From Aedes albopictus (Eukaryota; Arthropoda; Insecta; Diptera; Culicidae), in NCBI RefSeq assembly GCF_035046485.1, contig NC_085136.1, positions 159,204,754-159,268,753 on the forward strand: a stretch of DNA of 64,000 bases, given 5' to 3'. Numbering within the stretch: position 1 is the stretch's first letter; each line of letters starts with the position of its first letter. Shown here one piece after another: positions 56,936-64,000 of the stretch. The position numbers were made by a program, and so were the translations under genes. The notes below the pieces were generated by a model that was not told the DNA's origin, did no database searches, and worked only from the letters and a program-made list of their open reading frames with translations.

Positions 56936-57954
56936 TTCCTTTTGTCACCCATAAGTTCCAATAAAGTTTTGTTTCAATTCTATCAAGTCTAAGCACTTTT
57001 TATGAAACATCCAGCAATTTGTGCTGATAGGGCACAAAGTTGTACCGGATTCTAGCAAAAAATTGCTTAAAAATCAACTATTCGTTTTGCTGGTTTTTGC
57101 TTTGCCGGATGCGTTTAGTGTGTAAGTTTCATGTTCGAAAGTTGAGTAGTCAAGTAAATTTACTATTTTTTGTAAATTTTAACTTACAAACTGATCAAGT
57201 GTTTAGTACGAGGAAAAACGTTACTTTTTCTTACGGAATAATAGAACGGACTATTTTTCCGTGCGGAAAAAAACTACAGCTCTTTTAGATTTACAAGGGA
57301 GGCGTTACCAGTGTAAAACTTTTTTTCCTTACTTGCCTACTCAAGTAATTTTGAAGTGAAACCACTATTTGTCCATTATATGCCCTATATTTTTGCACAG
57401 TAATAGAAACTAGCCACATGGGAAAAAAACGATCAAATGTATGCAGAAAAGAAAAGTTTTAAATGTTTGGACCTAGGAGATGCTGTAATTGACCCTACCA
57501 TTTTTAATTTGAAGGTAGCCCAGTCAACACATGATCGCATATGATGTTGAATAGGATGCAAAAGTGGAGGCGATATACGCACACTTTACACGCGGTTGAA
57601 TGGAAACATGTACGCGTATGGCCTTTAGCATTTTATTCAACATCATATAAGACTTGGTATTAGCAGGGCGGTAAATATATGCCGAACATCTTTATTGAAT
57701 ACCGTAAAGTGACCCGACGTATGCGAAAAAAGTTATACCATTGACAAAGTGTGGTGAAATATAGAGATGTCCTAATTGATGATATTACTCTGCATGCGTA
57801 GGTAAACAATAAGAGTTTTTAGCCTATGGTGCCAAAGCTCTCGAGCAGATCCACCTCTCCTCGAAAACTATGCCTTGTATAATATACAATGTATATAAAT
57901 AATCACCATTGCAGTACAGAACAAACGAAAACATCATTTCAAACCAACAAAAAT

Positions 57955-58170
57955 AACTTACTCACTAAACTCACCGTGAGTAAAATGAGTAACTCACGCG
58001 CGAGTAATGACGTCATACTCTCGCGTGAGTATTACTCACAAGTGAGTAATACTCACGCGAGAGTATTACGTCATTACTCACGCGTGAGTATATTCATACG
58101 CGAGTAACTCACAGCGTGAGCATTACTCGCAAATGAGTAAGGTGAGTGAGTATTTTTTACTCGTGAGCAT
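57955..58170. repeat. Right subterminal GTGAGT motif cluster of hAT-B
   Basis: More than fifteen ACTCAC/GTGAGT and ACGCGAGAGT motifs in about 215 bp, including ACTCACGCGTGAGT and TCTCGCGTGAGTATTACTCA-type palindromes, and paired TGACGTCA/TTACGTCAT sites. Denser than the left cluster. Confidence 0.78.
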
Positions 58171-58194
58171 GAGTTTCGCAACACTGCCCCCAGG

Positions 58195-59910
58195 GACTTC
58201 TTTACAAACTTCTTCAAGGATTCCCCCAGGCATTCCTTCAAAGATTCATCCAAGAATTCATCCAGAAATTCCGGTAGAAATTCCTCCAGGATTTTATCAA
58301 GGGATTTTTTCAGAAATAGAAAAAAATAGAATAGAAATAGAAATCTCCCAGAATTTCTCTAGATATTCATCCAGTAATTCTTCCAAGAATTTCTCTTAGA
58401 GATTCTTCTAGAAATTCCCAAAGGAATACCTCTAGTTATTCCTCCAGGATTTTATCCAGGAATTTCTCTAGGAGTAACCCTAGTAATTTCATCCGGAACT
58501 CCCCCAGGAATTTCTCCAGGACATAATTTCTGAAAGATGTCCATTTCAGAAATTATGTCAGCTATTCCCAGGAATTTCTCAGGAATTGCTTAAGGGATTC
58601 CGCCAGAGATTTCTCCATGAAATATCTCTTCAGGAAATTCTTTGAAGATTCTTCCAGGAAATCCTCTAGAGATATCTTCAGAAATTCTTCAAGAATTTTC
58701 TCCACGAATTCCTTCAGGAATTTTTCAGGGATTCCTCCAGAGATTTCTCCAGGGATTTCTTCACAAATTTATTCAAATATAACCCCAGGCATTCCTTCAG
58801 GAATTCCTTAGAGAATTTCTCCAGGAACTGCACTAGCAATTCCGCTAGAAATTCCTCAAGGAATCACACAAGGGGTTCTTTCAGAAATAGAAAAATAACA
58901 GAAATAGAAACAGAAATCTGTCAGAATTCTTCTGGAGATTCCTCTAGATATTCATCCAGTAATTCTTTCAACAATTTCTCTAGAGATTTCTCCAGAAATT
59001 TGCACAGGAATTCTACTAGGAACTCCTCCATTTACTCCTCCGGGATGTTATCTAGGAATTTTCCCAGGAAATTTCTTTAGGAATACCTCCAGGAAATACC
59101 CCAGGAATTTCTTCTGGAATACTCCTGGCATCCTTCAGGAATTATGCCAGCAATTCGTCCAGAAATTTCTCCTGAAAATCCTCTTGGGATTTCTTCAGAG
59201 ACTCTTCCAGGAAATTCTCCAGGAATACTTTGAGGAAATTTTCAGGGATTCTTCCAGACATTCCTCCAGAGATTCCTCCAGGGATTTCTCCACGAATTTT
59301 TCGAAGGATATTATCAGAGATTCCACCAGGGAATCCCCAGAAATTCCTCCAAGGGTTCTTTGAGGAAATCCTCCTGGAATTTCTCAAGGGATTTTTTTCA
59401 GAAATTTCTCCAGCAATTCCTCTCAGAATTCCTCTTGAGATTTCTTCAGGAATTTCTCCCGGAATTCTCCTAGGAATTCCAAGAATTCAAACAATAATTG
59501 CTCAAGGAAATTCTCCAGGAATTCCTGCTGGGTCTAATCCAAGAATTCCTCTAGGAATTACGCCAGGAATTTGCTCAGAAGTTTCTACAGGCATTCGTCC
59601 AAGGATTCCTTCACAAATTTTTCTAAGATTTCCGCTAAGATTTTTTAAAGAGATTTCTTATGAGATTTTACTAGGGATTCCGTCCAAAATTCCTCCAGGA
59701 ATTTCTCCAGAGTTTCCTCCAAGAAATCCTCCAGAAATTTATCTAGGATTTCTTCTAGGATTTCCGCATGAGATCTCTTCAGAAATTTCACTAGGTATTC
59801 CTCCCATAATTTATCCAGGAATTCGTACAGGATTATTTTCTGAAATTCTTACAGGAATTCCTTCTGGAATTCAAAAATTACTGAAGGAATTTCTCCAGCA
59901 AATAGTATTG
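58195..59910. repeat. Degenerate AGGAATTTCTCC array inside hAT-A, right part
   Basis: Continuation of 52780-55365. Shares long markers with it: CAGAAATAGAAAAA blocks at about 54058, 58312 and 58888, and the AAATTATGTCAG block at 58537 and, changed, at 59130. A 239-codon plus-strand frame (59230-59949) is repeat-made. Confidence 0.85.
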
Positions 59911-60238
59911 GAATATAAATGGATGCATACAGGAACCAGGAAATTCTAGGTTTATCCTCAAAAGAATTCGTAATTTCCAAAAGATGAATGTCTACAATGA
60001 CAAAAAAAATCAGAGCAAAGTAATGCACGAGTAAATAAAAATCCTTAATCTTCCAGAAATTGGTCACCGCTACCAGCACCACGTTGATTTGTGTAGATCA
60101 GGCGAGCTTTTTTAACGTATTGTACAAAATACAACAGGGTTAAGGGATAAATAAAGCTTTTAGAATATAATGTTATTATATTCAATTTCATCGTGTTGCG
60201 TTTAGTTATAAAAGCTAGTAGGTACATATTTGCTAAGG
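59911..60238. other. Right unique part of hAT-A
   Basis: AT-rich non-repeat DNA between the array and the right terminal inverted repeat. No gene. Confidence 0.45.
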
Positions 60239-60287
60239 GTGCTTGCCCCCCCCTGACTGAAAAGCTGGCTACGCCCTTGGCAGCGGT

Positions 60288-61160
60288 CCTGGCGCAATCC
60301 CTAAGGAATATTTTAGGGATAATTTTGGCAGAATTCTTGATGGCAGTTTCTGAAGCAATTCCTGGGGCAACTCATGGATAAATTTCTTGGGGTATCCCCT
60401 AAAGAAATCTCTGAGATGTGCTCAAGAAGTACACTGAAGAATTCATGAGAAAATCTCTGAGGATATCCTGAGGGAATCCTTGGGTAATTTATGTAAAAAA
60501 CCATTGGAATGGCGCGTCTCTTGAGTATTCACTAAGAGACTTTATGATAGTTTCTCAAAGGGAGTTCCTGAGAGAATCCTTTACGAAATTTCTGGGAAAT
60601 TCCTGAAGCTAATTCTTTAGAGGAATTTGATGGAATCTCTGAGAATATCCTTGAGGAAATTACTGAGAGAGTTCACGCGGGAATCCCTGAGGAAATCCTT
60701 GAGAGATTATATGATGGAATCCCTGGGGAAATTCATATGAAAGCTTCTGAAAGAAATCCCTGATTTTATTTCTGCAGAAATACTTAACTGAATTCTTGAG
60801 GATATTCTTGAAGAAATCCCTGAGGGAGATTCTGAGGAAATTCTGAAGGAATCCTTGAAGAAATTTTCAACAGAATTTATGAGGGATTGCTTAAGCTAGC
60901 TCTGGGGAGCAGTTTTAGGGAACCCCTGACATAATCCCTGAGGGAAAAACTGAGCGAATTCCTGAGTAAATGCCTGAAGAAATCGCTGAAGAAGTTTTCA
61001 ATAGAATTTGGGAATTCATGAAGAAATCTCCAGAGGAATGTCTAATGAAATCAATAAGTGATTTCTGAAAAAAAGACATAAAAATCACGAGAAACTTTTG
61101 AAAAAAATTTCGGGGGAATTTGTTAGGAAATTCATGAGGAAAATTCCCTAGAAATTCGAA
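60288..61160. repeat. Degenerate GAATTCCTGAGGAAATC array outside hAT-A
   Basis: Diverged units CTGAGGAAATCCTTGA, GGAATCCCTGA and similar. They run in the complementary sense to the array inside hAT-A. Confidence 0.7.
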
Positions 61161-61163
61161 AAA

Positions 61164-62830
61164 ATGATTCAAACCGTCATGGATCTGACGGCAAATCAGT
61201 GCGCAATTTCTGAACTGTCTACAAGCGACGAGGTAATGATCGGCTGTGACGGATGTTCGGAATGGTTCCACATTAGTTGCGTGGACATCAAGGAGGACAA
61301 TCTGCCAAAGAAATGGTACTGCGCTACAGGAGAAGCAGAAGAGGCAGTACATAGAGCTGAAGGCGGAAATGCAGCTGCAGAAAAAGAAAAGAGAGATGCA
61401 GCGTGCATTCGAGCAGTGGAAGATGCGCGCTGAGGAACAAGGGGGGCAAAGGACATGGCAAGCGGAGATACTCCAGAAGAAAAAGGAGCAGATTCAGCGG
61501 CTAAAAGTGAACCAGGAGTTGTTCGAGATGAAAATGGCGGCCATAGATGAGGATTCAACGGAACTTTCGGGTCAAAAACCGAATTCGGTGCCGAAAAAAG
61601 TGAAGGACGATTCCCGAGCGAGAACTTCCGGTAAAATCTATCTGAACCAGTTGAAGGTGAGCACGGAAGACGTGAGTTAAGCCAGAGTTCGCATTCATCC
61701 ATGTAAGCGAGAGCAAGGAAAAGTGTTCCAAGAAAGACATCCACGAAAGTGGCAAGCATCAGCCAAAACAGGCTGGGCGACCGCAGATCATAGTGGCAAA
61801 GGCCCGGCTGGCCGCGAGGAAGGGGTTGACATACCAATCACTAAAATTCTCCGACAAACCAGCGTAATGGCTATTGTTCTACGTGACCAACAAAGCGTCC
61901 AAGGATGTCTGCGGCTACATGGACCACGAGAACTTGATGCGACTTCAGGAAGCACTGGAAGGCGATGCCCTCGAACTGGTGTCTGGGGAATTACTACTTC
62001 TCGAAAACTTCCCGCAGGTCATCGAAAAGCTGCTCCGGCACTTCGGCGGTCCGAAACAACTGTGAACACGGTGAAGCAACTCTGCGGCCATCTGGAGGCA
62101 TATCTACGGCAACACCTTGCCAACCCGCTGCTGATGAAGTCGCTGGTCGCCAAGCTGTCGGATCGGGAAAAGCGTGAGTGGATCCAAGGAAAACAACGTT
62201 GCGGACGCTGACAAATTTCCTGATAGACATCGTGGTGGACGCCTGCAAAGCCAACTTTGACGTAGAGTTCAATCCGCCGCTGTCGTATGATGCAGTTTCC
62301 CAATCCTTAAAGAAGAGGTAGAATGAGTCGGTCGGCCGACAACGCAAGCGAAGAGAGGAAGCTGAAACCATGCAAGATGTATCAATCTAAGAATCATAGT
62401 TAGCGGTACTGCACGGATTTCAAGCAGTAACGGTACGCTGATAGCTTTAAGTGCAAGTTAAATCCACTGCAACATCAGTGACTGGAGCAAAGGAGCTTTC
62501 GTAACGCTGGTGGAGAAAAAGCTTGCCAACCATCTGGGCGCGGTTGGAGTACAGAAGCGATTGGCCATCCGGTGGACGGAAAACGCGTCGAGAGTGGAGA
62601 ATTTCCGAAGCATGAGTCTTTGGGTGTCGAGAATAGGTGCTACAGTCGGCGGCAAGATGCTGTTGTACACAGTGCACGCGGTGGACAAGTTGTTGCTCCC
62701 GCATCAAAAGTTGGATTCGGAGGAGCTTGCAGCACAATACGAGTACATGCGAGGGATGCCCATCGAGTAGTACGACGGACAATCGCAGTTGCTGGTTGAG
62801 GCGAACAGTAACCGTTGAAGATTCCCCGAA
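61164..62830 (+). mobile_element. BEL/Pao retrotransposon remnant (PHD-like finger, gag, protease region)
   Basis: Degenerate BEL/Pao gag-pol in shifting frames. In order: a PHD-like finger (MIGCDGCSEWFHISCVDI, then KKWYC, 61230-61322), a Glu/Gln/Lys-rich coiled coil (61330-61560), a gag block of the DUF1759 type (YMDHENLMRLQEALEGDALE, then FPQVIEKLLRHFGGPKQL, 61915-62064), a decayed zinc knuckle (CKMYQSKNH...C near 62370), and a protease-side segment (LANHLGAVGVQKRLAIRW, then LAAQYEYMRGMPIE, 62520-62770). The catalytic Asp-Ser/Thr-Gly of the protease and all of RT are missing. No LTRs seen. Confidence 0.8.
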
Positions 62831-62901
62831 GCAGTGCTGGGGAATTCTCTCAGCCAACTGCAGGAGGAATATAAAAGACACTGCTTTTAAGGGAACGACT
62901 G

Positions 62902-63148
62902 TTACTTTAACTGGAGACTTTTAGTGGCTACGCTGTCTTTATTCTTAAAACGGGTTTATCGTTTACCCAACGTTTCGGCACTTAGGGATGGTGCCTCTAC
63001 CAGGGGGGAAATAATGTTCTCGTGTTGTCTCTAGTGTTTCGGCTAACTTTGACGGCACCATCCCTAAGTGCCGAAACGTTGGGTGAACAATAAACCCGTT
63101 TTAAGAATAAAGACTGCGTAGCCACTAAAAGTCTCCAGTAAAAGTAAT
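62902..63148. mobile_element. Palindromic repeat with CGAAACGTTGGG, 247 bp
   Basis: Arms share ACTGGAGACTTTTAGTGGCT, AAAACGGGTTTATYGTTYAC and CAACGTTTCGGCACTTAGGG. Outer blocks (GACTGCGTAGCC, CAATAAAC, CGAAACGT) match the palindrome at 32729-33133, so the two form one family. It directly follows the BEL/Pao remnant. Confidence 0.75.
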
Positions 63149-63715
63149 ATAAAAAGTAACTACTGAAGGAAACCCTGGAGCGATAACCTTGATGATATCT
63201 CTGGATGACTTTCTTTAGGAAAGTTATCCCAGAAAGAATCCCTGAATCAATCCAAAAAAGCTCCTTAGACACATTTTTTTTCGAAATCTGGTTTTCAAGG
63301 AGAATTTCAATCTAGTAAAAACCTGATAGAGTCCAAATCCCAGACGTCCTCCGATATCCTAACTAATTTTTTTTAATGAATTCATGGAACAATCGTTGAA
63401 GCAGTTCCCACATAAATCTCCAGAAGATTTTCTTACACATCAGGTTATCCTTAATTGAGGATGCTGGCGGATGCATATAACGGCTATTAGAACCAAATGA
63501 CCTTATTCCAGTAATTAGCAGTTTTTTTTTTTCAAGATGATGATAATATATTGCTACTTTCTTAGAGAAATTTATTGATTTTCCTATTACCTATGCCAAT
63601 CCATTCATGCACGAGCGGCTTTTCCGGTAATTTTCTTAATCATGCGTGCATTCCAAAGTGTCGTACATGACTATGTACAGCAATTCCTCCGCTGTGTGGT
63701 TTCTATCGTTTAACC
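63149..63715. other. Degenerate repeat, then unassigned DNA
   Basis: A short GGAATCCCTGAAT-type array at 63160-63430, then unassigned AT-rich DNA. No gene. Confidence 0.4.
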
Positions 63716-63724
63716 GTCATACAT

Positions 63725-63777
63725 GTTTTGTGTGAAGAATTAGCATAAGTTAAAATTCGCAAATTAAGAAATAAAAA
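63725..63777 (+). mobile_element. 53-bp A-tailed micro-insertion
   Basis: GTCATACAT repeats (63716-63724 and 63778-63786) bracket GTGTGAAGAATTAGCATAAG, TTAAAATTCGC and an A-rich tail. Same core as 2919, 31823 and 41974. Confidence 0.75.
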
Positions 63778-64000
63778 GTCATACATATATGTCCGTTATT
63801 TGACTTATCGTCCCTTATTTGACAACCTTACAAAGCTATTCAAACATTCGTAAAATGTATGTGCTATGTCAATAATAACTCTTATAAAAAAAATCCACTT
63901 TTAAGAGTGACGTTACATTGATGCTTCCTATAGAGAATATGTCAATAACATCAAATATTTAGTAATTAAAATCAAATTTCTGAAGTTAATAGATACTATC

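Larger units (their letters stand above)
55374..58186. mobile_element. hAT-B: 2.8-kb non-autonomous hAT with motif-dense ends
   Basis: Ends CAGTGTTGCGAAA and, in complement, CAGTGTTGCGAAA. Perfect 8-bp duplications CCCCCAGG at 55366-55373 and 58187-58194. Both subterminal regions are packed with ACTCACGNGTGAGT-type palindromes. Inside is AT-rich DNA, a tRNA-Met-like SINE and no transposase. Removing it joins the array across 55373/58195. Confidence 0.88.
52358..60279. mobile_element. hAT-A: 7.9-kb composite hAT-type element
   Basis: Left end CAAGGGCGTAGCCAG followed by a G-rich tract; right end in complement CAAGGGCGTAGCCAG, also followed by a G-rich tract. Perfect 8-bp duplications GCAGCGGT lie at 52350-52357 and 60280-60287. 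Outside, the same degenerate array (GCGCAATCC...) continues on both sides. The interior is mostly a second block of 12-bp-type array with hAT-B inserted. No transposase frame is present. The TIR form and 8-bp TSD are hAT features. Confidence 0.82.

Noticed and set aside
59230..59949. 239-codon plus-strand frame as a gene
   Set aside because: It consists of Ile-Pro-Pro-Gly-Ile-type repeats translated from the 12-bp-type array.
61196..61837. 213-codon minus-strand frame
   Set aside because: It is the shadow of the BEL/Pao gag on the plus strand, which carries the PHD-like finger and coiled coil.

Overview
The window reads as a stretch of a culicine mosquito genome, most likely Aedes. The grounds are Feilai-type tRNA-derived SINEs, several non-LTR lineages typical of insects, Ty3/gypsy, Ty1/copia and BEL/Pao remnants, very many short inverted-repeat transposons (MITEs), and kilobases of degenerate short-period repeats. 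I cannot separate Aedes aegypti from Aedes albopictus by eye. Nothing bacterial or viral is seen.

Only one host gene is convincing: a minus-strand UNC93-like membrane protein gene with eight coding exons between 11313 and 6534. All splice sites are canonical and the frame is open for 511 codons. Its last intron (about 2.8 kb) is filled with antisense LINE pieces and a Feilai SINE. Other long reading frames are transposon remnants, repeat-generated frames or shadows.

Layout. 1-5.8 kb: LINE and gypsy remnants, a SINE nested in a LINE, and a TA-flanked MITE. 6.5-11.3 kb: the UNC93-like gene. 11.7-13.3 kb: decayed copia. 13.8-18.8 kb: a LINE ORF1 split by a foldback MITE, two more MITEs and scrambled LINE pieces. 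19-22.9 kb: a composite hAT-like element filled with a GAATTCTGAG-type array and four later insertions. 22.9-26 kb: SINE, foldback, then mostly unique sequence. 26-29.8 kb: degenerate array interrupted by a piggyBac-like element carrying a 152-bp tandem repeat. 30-43.4 kb: GTTTCAGG-type arrays interrupted by hAT, piggyBac-type and mariner-type MITEs, foldbacks and a LINE 3' end. 43.7-47.6 kb: SINEs and a LINE split by a MITE. 49.7-61.1 kb: a very large degenerate 12-bp array holding a nest: hAT-A (52358-60279) contains more array, which contains hAT-B (55374-58186), which contains a tRNA-Met-like SINE. 61.2-63.1 kb: BEL/Pao gag-protease remnant and a palindromic repeat.

The genes do not form a pathway; the window records repeated nested transposition, much of it into low-complexity arrays. 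The strongest leads are: (i) a roughly 45-57 bp, A-tailed, TSD-flanked insertion present four times with almost the same 5' end; (ii) the two nested hAT-type elements, one of which carries dense palindromic GTGAGT motifs at both ends; (iii) palindromic repeats sharing a CGAAACGT signature. All calls come from reading the sequence; no database search was run.
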